A DNA stretch of 64,000 nt, from contig NC_019673.1 in NCBI RefSeq assembly GCF_000328705.1, forward strand, positions 7,451,501 through 7,515,500. The letters are read 5' to 3'. Each line of letters begins with the position of its first letter. Within the stretch, counting starts at the first letter, position 1. The notes beneath the pieces were generated by a model. The model had not been told where the DNA came from, searched no databases, and saw nothing but the letters and a program-made list of their open reading frames with translations. This DNA is from Saccharothrix espanaensis DSM 44229 (GTDB taxonomy: Bacteria > Actinomycetota > Actinomycetes > Mycobacteriales > Pseudonocardiaceae). This document shows positions 26,524 through 35,183 of this stretch, one piece after another. Position numbers and translations under genes: made by a program.

Positions 26524-27632
26524 ACCGTCTCCCGCAGTACTTCGTCCACCAACGCCACCAACAACGCGGTACGGCCCGGGATGTGCTCCACCAGCACGTG
26601 TTCGTGGTCGGCGTGCGCGCCGCCGCCGCACGCGCCCAGCCCGTCGAGCGTGGGCGTGCCGACGCCGGCGGTGAAGTTGCCGTCCGACGCGCCGCCGACC
26701 TCGACGCCGGTGATCGGGTCGAGGCCGAGTTCCGCGCCCAGCCGCTGTGCCCGCGCGAACAACGCGGACGACGCGGACGACGGGAGCGGCGGGCGGTTGG
26801 GGCCACCGAGGACTTCCAGGGTCGCACCGGGGACGACGGGCGTCAGCTCGTGCATCCGCTCGTCGATCCGCTGCTGCTCGGCCAGGCTCGTCACCCGCAC
26901 GTCGACGAAGAAACTCCCGGCCGCCGCAACGGTGTTGGTGGTCGTGCCCGCCTGGGTCAGGGTCGGCGTGACGGTCGTGCCCACCTCCGGCGACGACAGC
27001 GCGGCCACCGCCAGCAGCTGGTGCGCCACCTCGATCGCCGCGCTGACACCGAGTTCGGGTTCGAGCCCGGCGTGCGCGGCCTTGCCGATCGCCCGGACCT
27101 CGTACAGCGACACGCCCTTGCGCACGGTCTTGACCGACGTGCCGGCCGCCGCCTCCAGGACGAACGCCGCCGCGCAGCCGGTCGCCGACTCCTCCACCAG
27201 CTCCCGCGACGACGGCGAGCCGAGTTCCTCGTCCCCGGTCACCAGCACGGTCACGCCGGTCCGGTCGGCGAGCGCCGCGACGGCGTGCAACGCCATCACC
27301 ACACCGGTCTTCATGTCGAAGCACCCCGGCCCGCGCAGGACGCCGTCGCGCACCGAGAACGGGTGGGTGGCCAGCGAGCCGATCGGCCACACCGTGTCGT
27401 GGTGGCCGACCAGGACCACGCGGGACGGCCCGTCGCCCAGCCGCCACCGCAGGTGCGGCCCGATCCGCTCGGGCTCGACGCCCAGGACCCTGGCCCCCAG
27501 CGCGGCGACCAGGTCGGCGCTCTCCGCCACAGCGACCTCGTCCGACGACGGGGATTCCTTGCGCACCAACGTCTCGATGTCGGCCAGCAGCTCCGGCAAC
27601 GCGGCGGTGAACCGCTCCACGAGCGCGTTCAC
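26520..27632 (-). CDS. M20-family metallopeptidase / N-acyl-L-amino-acid deacylase
   Basis: The 370-residue zinc hydrolase has the M20 motifs VLVGHHDTVWP (metal histidine and aspartate), GPGCFDMKTG (bridging aspartate), TGDEELGS (catalytic and metal glutamates), a dimerisation domain after AIGKAAHAG and a final metal histidine near the C-terminus (CGGGAHADHEHV). It starts at a GTG that overlaps the stop of the upstream hydrolase gene and itself overlaps the racemase gene, making a tight three-gene unit. In NSAR pathways an M20 enzyme removes the succinyl group from the L-form; carboxypeptidase G2-like activity on acyl-glutamates is an alternative. Confidence 0.88.
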   Translation of the reverse strand: MNALVERFTAALPELLADIETLVRKESPSSDEVAVAESADLVAALGARVLGVEPERIGPHLRWRLGDGPSRVVLVGHHDTVWPIGSLATHPFSVRDGVLRGPGCFDMKTGVVMALHAVAALADRTGVTVLVTGDEELGSPSSRELVEESATGCAAAFVLEAAAGTSVKTVRKGVSLYEVRAIGKAAHAGLEPELGVSAAIEVAHQLLAVAALSSPEVGTTVTPTLTQAGTTTNTVAAAGSFFVDVRVTSLAEQQRIDERMHELTPVVPGATLEVLGGPNRPPLPSSASSALFARAQRLGAELGLDPITGVEVGGASDGNFTAGVGTPTLDGLGACGGGAHADHEHVLVEHIPGRTALLVALVDEVLRETV

Positions 27633-28510
27633 GAGCGCAGCCACTCGATCGCGCGGGCCGCCGCGAACCCGATGAACCCGTCGCGTTCCGGGGCTTGCGC
27701 CCGGGTGTCGTGCGCCTGGGTGAACACGGCCACCGCGTACCGGCCGCCGTCCGGGTACTCCACGACGCCGATCTCGTTGCGCACCATGGGGAGCGTGCCG
27801 GTCTTGCCGAACACCCGGATGCCCTCCTGGTGGAACCCGGACCGCAGCCGGTGCGGCCACACCTGGTGGCCCAGCCAGTTCCGGACGTCGGCGCACGCCT
27901 GCGCGGGCGCGGCCTCGTCCCGCCAGACCATGCCCAGCAGGCGGGTGCTCTCCTCGGCGGTGGTCCGGCAGGTCTCGGCGGGCTGGAGGATGCGCATCTT
28001 GAGCAGCTCCTCGCGGGTCAACGAGAAGAAGCGCTCGTCGTCCAGGTCGCCGCCCGCGTCCTCGATCATGGTCTGGAACAGGCCGTCGCAGTGGAACGGC
28101 ACGGCGGTGTGCTTGAGGCCCAGCTCGGCGAGCAGCCGCGCGATGGAGGGCAGCCCGATCCGGTCCACGACCAGGTCGGTGGCCACGTTGTCGCTGATGC
28201 CGATCATCAGGATCGCCAGGTCGTGCCACGAAATGGTCACGTCGTGGCGGTAGGTGGCCAGCCCGAACGGCGACATGGTGCCGGTGCCCGCGACGTAGGT
28301 GATCCGCTCGCCCAGGTCGACCTCGCCGGCCGCGCCCTGGCGCGCCAGCTCCACCGCGACCGGCACCTTGAACACCGACGCGGAGGGCACCGGGTCGTCC
28401 GCGTCGACGGCCAGTTCGCGGGTCCCGTCCACCTCGACGGCGTGCAGCCACACCCGGACGCCGACTTCCTCGGCACGGCTCCGGATCTCGCGGACCACCT
28501 CGGTCGCCAT
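27629..28510 (-). CDS. Class A beta-lactamase-fold serine hydrolase, cytoplasmic
   Basis: A 293-residue serine hydrolase with the three class A signatures: SVFK at residues 45-48, SDN around residue 120, and a KTG-type GKTGTLP. The ATG at 28510 is preferred because GGAGC lies eight bases upstream; a GTG six codons earlier is possible. No signal peptide precedes the domain, unlike a resistance beta-lactamase, so the protein should stay in the cytoplasm. With an oligopeptide importer opposite, it is more likely a peptidase or amidase acting on D-residue or beta-linked peptides than a resistance enzyme. It is the first gene of the minus-strand unit. Confidence 0.83.
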   Translation of the reverse strand: MATEVVREIRSRAEEVGVRVWLHAVEVDGTRELAVDADDPVPSASVFKVPVAVELARQGAAGEVDLGERITYVAGTGTMSPFGLATYRHDVTISWHDLAILMIGISDNVATDLVVDRIGLPSIARLLAELGLKHTAVPFHCDGLFQTMIEDAGGDLDDERFFSLTREELLKMRILQPAETCRTTAEESTRLLGMVWRDEAAPAQACADVRNWLGHQVWPHRLRSGFHQEGIRVFGKTGTLPMVRNEIGVVEYPDGGRYAVAVFTQAHDTRAQAPERDGFIGFAAARAIEWLRS

Positions 28511-28626
28511 CTGCGCTCCATTCGTCACGGGTTCAGGTCCAGTTCACGGCCACGGCGGGCCGCGGCGCGTCGTCGGAGCCCACGAACCGCGGGCCGCACA
28601 GTTGTCGCTTTGCACGAAGCACTGAG

Positions 28627-28673
28627 ACCTGCCTCACCAGCACGATGTGGCAATTCCTTGCGAAGAGGCAGGT
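28627..28673 (+). promoter_or_regulatory. Inverted repeat covering the region before the binding-protein start
   Basis: ACCTGCCTC (28627-28635) and GAGGCAGGT (28665-28673) are perfect nine-base inverted arms separated by 29 bases. The right arm abuts the GAGGG ribosome-binding site of the gene starting at 28681. It could be an operator in this divergent promoter region or an RNA hairpin that limits ribosome access. Confidence 0.4.
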
Positions 28674-28680
28674 GAGGGCG

Positions 28681-30255
28681 ATGCGGTTGACCTTGGTCGC
28701 AGTGGTGCTGCTCGTGTTGGCGGGGTGCGGCTCAGGGCCCGCGCCGGCCGACGGCAAGCGGGCCGCGACCGATTCCGAGATCTCTGAACTGACGTGGGCG
28801 ATGCCGGGCGCGCCCCGCTCGCTGGACATCGCCCACGCCATGGACAGCCGGTCGAACCTGGCGATCTACGCCGCGTTCGACGGGCTGCTCGAGCTCGACG
28901 GCGAGGGAGCGCTCAAGCCGAAGCTCGCCACGGCGTGGAGCAACCCCGACGAGCTGACCTACGAGTACACGCTGCGCCAGGGCGTCAAGTACTGGGACGG
29001 CTCGACGATGACGGCCGAGGACGTGGCGTACTCGTTGCAGCGCCAGCTCGACCCGGAGCAGGCGGCCGAGACGGCGATGATGCTGGGTGCGGTCGACAGC
29101 GTCGCGGTCACCGCGCCGGACAAGGTCACGGTGAAGCTGAAGGTCGCCGATCCGGCCTTCAAGTACGTGGCCGCGCTGAACTGGATCGTGCAGCCCAAGG
29201 CGTACCAGGAGGCCGCGGGCAAGGACCTCGGCGGACCGGACAAGCCCGGCATGGGCGCCGGCCCCTACAAGGTCGAGAAGTTCTCCCCCGCCGACGGTGT
29301 CGTGTTCCAGCGCTTCGACGGCTACTGGGGTGAGAAGCCCAAGGTCGGCAAGCTCAGCTACAAGCCGATCCCGGATCCCGAGGCGCTGCGGCTGGCCATG
29401 ATCGCGGGCGAGGTCGACGGCACGTTCGGGCTGCCGTTGCAGGACGCCCGCAAGTGGGAGCGCACGTCCGGGGTGAACGTCTACACCACCGGCAGCGTCA
29501 GCGTGAACTACCTGTCGCTGGACGTGAACACCGCGCCGTTCGACGACCTCCACGTGCGCAAGGCGATCGCGCACTCCGTGGACCGCAAGGGCCTGCTCGA
29601 ACCGCTGTTCGGCGGCCGGGGCAAGGTCTCGGTCAGCCCGGTGTCGACGTTGCAGCTCGACTCCTTCCTGGGCAAGGACGAGAGCGCGAAGCTCACCGGC
29701 TCGCTGCCGACCTACGAGTTCGACCTGGCCAAGGCCAAGGAGGAGCTGGCGAAGTCGGCGCACCCCGACGGGTTCAGCGTCGAGGTGCCCTACTCCGCGT
29801 CGCAGAACTGGGCGCGGCTGACGCTGGAGAACCTGGCCCGCAACCTGTCGACCATCGGGATCACGGTGACGCCCAAGGCGATGACCGACCAGCAGTGGGT
29901 GGCGCAGCTGTACGCGGCCAAGGACCTCAAGCTGCAGATCATGCGCGCGGGCGGCGGCACGCCGTACCCCGGCGAGATGCTGCCGCTGATGTTCGGCAAG
30001 AAGTCCATCGGCCCCAACGGGTTGAACACCGCGGCCTTCACCACGCCCGAGGTCGAGGCGAAGCTCGCCGCGATGGCGGCGGACAAGGGCGCGATCGGCG
30101 ACATCATGCGGACCAACGCCGACCAGCTGCCCTACATCCCGCTGTTCGAGGAGCAGCTCATGCACGCGGTGCGGTCCGAGGCCGTGTTCAGCCCGGAGCC
30201 CACGCCGTGGCTGGCCGGGGCGAACTGGGTCGCGTGGCTCAGGGCGACGGCCTAG
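28681..30255 (+). CDS. ABC transporter substrate-binding lipoprotein, oligopeptide type (SBP_bac_5)
   Basis: The 524-residue protein starts with a lipoprotein signal (LTLVAVVLLVLAGCGSG; the lipobox cysteine near residue 18), then the SBP_bac_5 fold with KLATAWSNPDELTYEYTLRQGVKYWDG, a family hallmark, and later DDLHVRKAIAHSVDRKGL. It captures peptides or similar solutes outside the membrane and passes them to the two permeases that follow. The ATG at 28681 is chosen because it yields the short signal peptide. It starts the plus-strand operon and is divergent from the hydrolase/M20/racemase unit. Confidence 0.93.
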   Translation: MRLTLVAVVLLVLAGCGSGPAPADGKRAATDSEISELTWAMPGAPRSLDIAHAMDSRSNLAIYAAFDGLLELDGEGALKPKLATAWSNPDELTYEYTLRQGVKYWDGSTMTAEDVAYSLQRQLDPEQAAETAMMLGAVDSVAVTAPDKVTVKLKVADPAFKYVAALNWIVQPKAYQEAAGKDLGGPDKPGMGAGPYKVEKFSPADGVVFQRFDGYWGEKPKVGKLSYKPIPDPEALRLAMIAGEVDGTFGLPLQDARKWERTSGVNVYTTGSVSVNYLSLDVNTAPFDDLHVRKAIAHSVDRKGLLEPLFGGRGKVSVSPVSTLQLDSFLGKDESAKLTGSLPTYEFDLAKAKEELAKSAHPDGFSVEVPYSASQNWARLTLENLARNLSTIGITVTPKAMTDQQWVAQLYAAKDLKLQIMRAGGGTPYPGEMLPLMFGKKSIGPNGLNTAAFTTPEVEAKLAAMAADKGAIGDIMRTNADQLPYIPLFEEQLMHAVRSEAVFSPEPTPWLAGANWVAWLRATA

Positions 30256-30258
30256 CCG

Positions 30259-31212
30259 ATGTACATCCTGGCCTTCCTCGGCAAACGGGTCTTCGCCGCG
30301 GCGGTGACGCTGCTGGTGACGTCGTTCGTGGTGTTCTCGCTGCTGGCCGCGAGCCCCGGCAGCCCGGAGCAGACGCTGCTCGGCTCGCGGCCGCCGACAC
30401 CGGAGCTGATCGCGGCGATCCGGGCGCGCCACCACCTCGACGACCCGTTCCTGTCGCGCTTCTGGCAGTGGCTCGGCGACGTGGTGCAGCTGGACTTCGG
30501 GCGCTCGGTGCGCTCCGGGCAGCCGGTGGGCGACATGCTCGCCGAACGGCTGGACGTCACCTTCGCGCTGGGCGTCTACGCCTTCCTGCTGGTGCTGCTG
30601 ATCGCGGTGCCGGCCGGGCTGTCCGCCGGGATCCGGCGGGGCTCGGCGCTCGACCGGGGCGTCACGCTGACCGCGCTGGTCGGGGTGAGCGCGCCGCCGT
30701 TCGCGGTGGGGTTGTTGCTGCTGACCGTGTTCGGCGTCGGGCTGGGCTGGTTCCCGGTGTTCGGCGCGGGCGAGGGCTTCGCCGGCCGGGTGGAGCACCT
30801 GACCCTGCCGGCGGTGACGCTGGCGGTCGCCGGGATCGCGATCGTGGCCCGGCAGACCCGGGCCGCGGCGCTGGACGTGACCACCAAGGACTTCGTCACC
30901 TTCGCCGAGGCGCGCGGGTTGCCGCGCTCGGTGGTGCTGGGCCGGTACGCGCTGCGCAACTCGGCGCTGCCGGTGATCACCTCGGCCGGCCTGGTGCTGG
31001 CCATGTCGCTGACCGGCGCGGTGCTGGTCGAGTCGACGTTCGCGCTGCCCGGTCTGGGCTCGCTGCTGGTGGAGTCGGTGTCCACGAAGGACATCCCGGT
31101 GGTGCAGGGGCTGGCCCTGCTCACCGCCGCGCTGATGATCGGGGTGAACCTGGTGGTCGACCTGTGCTACCTCGGGCTCGACCCGCGCGTCCGGCACTCC
31201 GGGGGTGCGTGA
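30259..31212 (+). CDS. Peptide ABC transporter permease (DppB-type)
   Basis: A 317-residue inner-membrane permease with six predicted helices, an N-terminal DppB-type region (FLGKRVFAAAVTLLVTSFVVFSLLA) and the EAA loop (EARGLPRSVVLGRYALRNSALPVI), the contact site for the ATPase. It starts three bases after the binding-protein stop and overlaps the next permease gene. Confidence 0.94.
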   Translation: MYILAFLGKRVFAAAVTLLVTSFVVFSLLAASPGSPEQTLLGSRPPTPELIAAIRARHHLDDPFLSRFWQWLGDVVQLDFGRSVRSGQPVGDMLAERLDVTFALGVYAFLLVLLIAVPAGLSAGIRRGSALDRGVTLTALVGVSAPPFAVGLLLLTVFGVGLGWFPVFGAGEGFAGRVEHLTLPAVTLAVAGIAIVARQTRAAALDVTTKDFVTFAEARGLPRSVVLGRYALRNSALPVITSAGLVLAMSLTGAVLVESTFALPGLGSLLVESVSTKDIPVVQGLALLTAALMIGVNLVVDLCYLGLDPRVRHSGGA

Positions 31213-32039
31213 TGGGGTTCGCGCGGCGGGTGCCGGGCGCGATCCCGGTGTTCGCGCTGGGACTGGTGGTGATCGCCGCGCTCGGCGGCGACTGGCTCGC
31301 GCCGTACGACCCGGGCGCGCAGGACCTCGGCAACACCGCCATGCCGCCCAGCGGGGCGCACTGGCTGGGCACCGACGACCTGGGCCGCGACGTGCTGTCC
31401 CGGCTGGTGTCCGGCGCGCGGATCGCGTTGCTGGGCCCGGCGGCGGTGGCGCTCGGCGTGGCAGTGCTGGCGACGGCGATCGGCCTGCTGGCCGGATATC
31501 GGGGCGGCTGGGTGGACTCGGCGATCATGCGCGGTGTCGACCTGGTCTACGCGGTGCCGCCGCTGCTGGTCGCGATCGTCGTGGTGGGCGTGTTCGGCGG
31601 CGGGTACCCGCTGGCGATCGGCGTGCTGATCGCGTTGAGCGTGCCGGCGGACGTGCGGATGGTGCGCAGCGCCGTGCTGGCGCAGCGCAACCTGGCCTAC
31701 GTCGAGTCGGCGCGCACGGTGGGGCTGGGCCGCGGCCGGATCCTGTTCACCCACCTGCTGCCCAACGTGCTGCCGACCGTGGTGGCCAACCTGCTGCTGA
31801 CCTTCGTCAGCGCGCTGGTGGGCCTGGCCGCGCTGGCGTTCCTCGGGCTCGGGGTCGGCACCGGGTCGCCGGACTGGGGCCGGATGTTGGCCGAGAACAA
31901 GGGGATGCTCGACCTGAACCCGGCGGCGATGGTCGCGCCGGCCGTGCTGATCACCGTGGTCGCGGCGAGCGTGACGCTGGTCGGCGACCGGGTCTACGAC
32001 CGGATGGCCGCGAGGGGGCGCGATGTTGGACGTGCGTGA
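31212..32039 (+). CDS. Peptide ABC transporter permease (DppC-type)
   Basis: This 275-residue permease pairs with the DppB-type protein. It carries the DppC signature HWLGTDDLGRDVLSRLVSGAR, six membrane helices and an EAA loop (ESARTVGLGRGRILFTHLLPNVLP). The ATG at 31212 overlaps the previous stop by one base. The gene end overlaps the following ATPase gene by 17 bp. Confidence 0.94.
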   Translation: MGFARRVPGAIPVFALGLVVIAALGGDWLAPYDPGAQDLGNTAMPPSGAHWLGTDDLGRDVLSRLVSGARIALLGPAAVALGVAVLATAIGLLAGYRGGWVDSAIMRGVDLVYAVPPLLVAIVVVGVFGGGYPLAIGVLIALSVPADVRMVRSAVLAQRNLAYVESARTVGLGRGRILFTHLLPNVLPTVVANLLLTFVSALVGLAALAFLGLGVGTGSPDWGRMLAENKGMLDLNPAAMVAPAVLITVVAASVTLVGDRVYDRMAARGRDVGRA

Positions 32040-33825
32040 GCTGACCGTCCACGACGGGCGGGCGCGCCCGCTGGTGCGCGGGGTGTCGTTCTCGGTCGAG
32101 CCGGGCGAGACGGTGGGCCTGGTCGGCGAGTCCGGTTCCGGCAAGTCGCTGACCGCGCGGGCCCTGGTCTCGCTGCTGCCGCCGGGGTTGGCGGCGGGCG
32201 GCTCGGCCCGGCTGGACGGCCGGGAACTGGTGGGGGCGAAGGACTTGCGCGGGGTGCGCGGGCACGCCGTGTCGCTGCTGATGCAGGACCCGTTCACCAT
32301 GCTCAACCCGCTGACCACGATCGGCACCCACATCCAGGAGAGCCTGCCGAACCGCGGCGGTCACGGTGGCCGCGGCGGTCACGGTGGTCGGGCGGAGGTG
32401 TTGCGGCGGTTGGCGGAGGTCGGGATCACCGACCCGGCGGTGGCCGGGCGCTACCCGTTCCAGCTCTCCGGCGGGATGCGGCAGCGGGTGGCGTTGGCCG
32501 CCGCGCTGGCCAAGGACCCCGGGCTGCTGATCGCGGACGAGCCGACCACCGCGCTGGACGTGACCACGCAGGCCGAGGTGCTCGCGCTGCTGCGCCGGCT
32601 CCAGGCCGAGCGCGAGATGGGCCTGGTGCTGATCACGCACGACCTGCGGGTGGCGCGGTCGGCGTGCGACCGGGTGCTGGTGATGTACGCGGGCGCGCTG
32701 GTCGAGTCCGCGCCGTCGGGCGACCTGGACAAGCCCGCCCACCCCTACACCGCCGGGCTGCTGCGGTCGGTGCCGTCGGTGACCCACCGCCAGCCGGTGC
32801 TGCTGGGCATCCCCGGCTCGGTGCCGGCCGCCGCCGACGTGGCCGACCGGTGCCCGTTCGCGGACCGCTGCACGTGGACCGAGGACGCGTGCACCGACCA
32901 CGCTCCCCCGCTGCTGGACCTGGGCGGCCGGGCCACCGCGTGCCGCCGGCACGACGAGATCGACCTGTCGTTCGCCACCGACGACACCGCGGACCTGACG
33001 GTGCGACCGCCGGTCGGCGAGACCCTGCTCGACGTCGTGGACGTGGTGAAGGTCTACCGGTCGACGGGGCTGCGCCCGACCTCGTTCACCGCGCTGGAAG
33101 GCGTGTCGCTGCACGTCACCGAGGGCGAGTCGCTGGCCGTGGTCGGCGAGTCCGGGTCGGGCAAGACCACGTTGGCCCGCACCGTGCTCGGGTTGACCGA
33201 TGCCACCGAGGGCCGGATCACGTTGGGCGGCCTGGACATCACGTCGTACCGGAAGCTGCGCTCCGGCCAGCGGGCGCGGGCCCGCCGGCTGGTGCAGTGC
33301 GTGTTCCAGGACCCGTACTCGTCGCTCAACCCCGCGCACACCATCGGTTACGCCCTCACCGAAGCGCTGCGGCAGCGCACCGAGACCAACCTCCAGTCCG
33401 AAGTGGACGAACTGCTGGAACTGGTCGGGCTGCCCGTGGAGCACGCCAAGCGGCTGCCGGCGGCGCTGTCGGGCGGGCAGCGCCAGCGGGTCGCCATCGC
33501 GCGGGCGCTGGCCGTCCGGCCCCGCCTGCTGGTGTGCGACGAACCCGTTGCCGCGCTGGACGTCTCGGTGCAGGCGCAGGTGCTCGAAGTGCTCCGCCGG
33601 GCCAACCGCGATCTGGGCATCGCGCTGCTGTTCATCACCCACGACCTGGCGGTGGCCCGGCAGGTCACCGACCGGATGGTCGTGATGCACCGCGGCCGGA
33701 TCGTCGAGCACGGGGCGACCGCCGACGTCCTCGACGCGCCCACCCACCCCTACACCGTCCGGCTGGTCGACTCGATCCCGGACACCGCACCACGCACTGG
33801 AGGAAAAACGCATGTCGCGCAGTGA
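32023..33825 (+). CDS. Fused DppD-DppF-type peptide ABC ATPase
   Basis: The 600-residue protein joins two ABC ATPases that are separate in many systems. The first half (residues 1-320) has GESGSGKS, the LSGGM signature, a DEPTTALD Walker B and the cysteine-rich oligopeptide-transporter tail (CPFADRCTWTEDAC). The second half (about 330-595) has GESGSGKT, LSGGQ and DEPVAALD. Fusion provides both nucleotide-binding sites of the importer in one chain. An odd glycine/histidine-rich insert (GGHGGRGGHGGR) near residue 113 comes from an 18-bp duplication. It overlaps both neighbouring genes. Confidence 0.94.
   Translation: MLDVRELTVHDGRARPLVRGVSFSVEPGETVGLVGESGSGKSLTARALVSLLPPGLAAGGSARLDGRELVGAKDLRGVRGHAVSLLMQDPFTMLNPLTTIGTHIQESLPNRGGHGGRGGHGGRAEVLRRLAEVGITDPAVAGRYPFQLSGGMRQRVALAAALAKDPGLLIADEPTTALDVTTQAEVLALLRRLQAEREMGLVLITHDLRVARSACDRVLVMYAGALVESAPSGDLDKPAHPYTAGLLRSVPSVTHRQPVLLGIPGSVPAAADVADRCPFADRCTWTEDACTDHAPPLLDLGGRATACRRHDEIDLSFATDDTADLTVRPPVGETLLDVVDVVKVYRSTGLRPTSFTALEGVSLHVTEGESLAVVGESGSGKTTLARTVLGLTDATEGRITLGGLDITSYRKLRSGQRARARRLVQCVFQDPYSSLNPAHTIGYALTEALRQRTETNLQSEVDELLELVGLPVEHAKRLPAALSGGQRQRVAIARALAVRPRLLVCDEPVAALDVSVQAQVLEVLRRANRDLGIALLFITHDLAVARQVTDRMVVMHRGRIVEHGATADVLDAPTHPYTVRLVDSIPDTAPRTGGKTHVAQ
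32356..32391. repeat. Two 18-bp tandem units inside the ABC ATPase gene
   Basis: Two nearly identical 18-bp units encode GGHGGR twice in the first ATPase domain, between the Q-loop region and the ABC signature. The repeat keeps frame and probably arose by slippage. Confidence 0.8.
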
Positions 33826-35179
33826 AGAGATCGCCGCCTGGCTGCCCGGCCGACTCGCCGAACTGGTCGCCGAGCACGGGGTGCCGGGCGCGCAGGTGGC
33901 GGTGCTGGTGGACGGCGAGGTCGTGGACGCCGCGGCCGGCGTGCTCAACCTGGCCACCGGGGTGGAGACGACCACCGACGCGGTGTTCCAGATCGGCTCG
34001 ATCACCAAGGTGTGGACCGCGACCCTGGTGATGCAGCTGGTGGACGACGGCCTGCTGGACCTCGACGAGCCGGTTGTGCGGTACGTGCCGGACTTCAAGG
34101 TGGCCGACGCGGCGGCCAACGCCGTGATCACCACCCGCCAGCTGCTCAACCACACCGTCGGCATCGACGGCGACCTGTTCCACGACACCGGCAGCGGCGA
34201 GGACGCCGTGGCGAAGTACCTGGGCACCATCACCGAGGCGGCCCAGATCCACCCGCCCGGCGAGATGTTCTCCTACTGCAACAGCGGGTACGTGGTGCTC
34301 GGCCGGATCGTCGAGGTGCTGCGCGGCAAGCCGTACGGCGAGGTGCTCAAGGAGCGCATCGCCCGCCCGCTCGGTCTCACCCACCTGTCCACCAACGCCA
34401 CCGAGGCGATCATGTTCCGCGCCGCGCTGGGCCACGTGCCCGGTCCGGACGGCCTGGTGCCCGCCCCGGTCTGGTCGCTGACGCCGTCCAACGCGCCGGC
34501 CGGCTCGCTGCTGGCGATGCGCGCCCGCGACCTGCTCGGCTGGGCCGAGGCGCACCTCGACGGCGGCGAGCCGATCGTCTCGGCGGCGAGCGCGAAGGCC
34601 ATGCGCGCCAAGCAGACCGACGTGCCCTACATCGGGCTGCTGGCCGACGCCTGGGGCCTGGGCTGGGAGCTGTTCGGCTGGGACGCCGACGTCTTCGGCC
34701 ACGACGGCGGCACCATCGGGCAGAACGCGTTCCTGCGCGTCTCCGGCACGGCGAAGGTCGCCGTGGCGCTGCTGACCAACAGCGCGGACGGCGTGAAGGT
34801 CTACCACGACCTCGTGCTGCCGCTGATGCGCGACCTCGCCGGCGCGGAGGTCCCCGAGACCCCGACGCCCCCGGCGGACCCCGAGCCGCTGGACCCGGAC
34901 CGGGTCGTCGGCGTCTACAACACGCCCATGGTCGGCCAGGCGCTGACCGTGGACGACGCGGGCCGGGGCTGGCTGGAGATCACGCCGCTGACCCCCGAGG
35001 CGCGCGCCCTGATGACCCCGCACAAGGTGGAGGTCGTGAAGCTGCGCGGCGACAGCCTGATCGCGGTCGAGGAGGAGCACGGGTTCCACCAGGTGCTCAC
35101 GCTGGTCGGCGCGGACGACCGGGGCCGGGCCAAGTACCTGTTCAACAGCCGGGCCGCGGTCCGCACCGAATCGGAGTAG
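33812..35179 (+). CDS. Class C beta-lactamase-fold serine hydrolase, cytoplasmic
   Basis: The 455-residue protein has a penicillin-binding-protein/class C beta-lactamase domain with SITK (Ser63 nucleophile), YCN (in FSYCNSGYV) and HDGG in place of KTG, followed by a C-terminal domain of about 120 residues. Domain order resembles D-aminopeptidases and esterases of this fold. There is no signal peptide, so it should act inside the cell on imported peptides. It overlaps the ABC ATPase gene by 14 bp and ends four bases before the S9 peptidase gene, placing it firmly in the peptide operon. Exact substrate unknown. Confidence 0.87.
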   Translation: MSRSEEIAAWLPGRLAELVAEHGVPGAQVAVLVDGEVVDAAAGVLNLATGVETTTDAVFQIGSITKVWTATLVMQLVDDGLLDLDEPVVRYVPDFKVADAAANAVITTRQLLNHTVGIDGDLFHDTGSGEDAVAKYLGTITEAAQIHPPGEMFSYCNSGYVVLGRIVEVLRGKPYGEVLKERIARPLGLTHLSTNATEAIMFRAALGHVPGPDGLVPAPVWSLTPSNAPAGSLLAMRARDLLGWAEAHLDGGEPIVSAASAKAMRAKQTDVPYIGLLADAWGLGWELFGWDADVFGHDGGTIGQNAFLRVSGTAKVAVALLTNSADGVKVYHDLVLPLMRDLAGAEVPETPTPPADPEPLDPDRVVGVYNTPMVGQALTVDDAGRGWLEITPLTPEARALMTPHKVEVVKLRGDSLIAVEEEHGFHQVLTLVGADDRGRAKYLFNSRAAVRTESE

Positions 35180-35183
35180 GCAG

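Noticed and set aside
27629..28510. The class A type gene as an antibiotic-resistance beta-lactamase.
   Set aside because: It lacks a signal peptide and is embedded in a peptide-utilisation unit with four-base overlaps.
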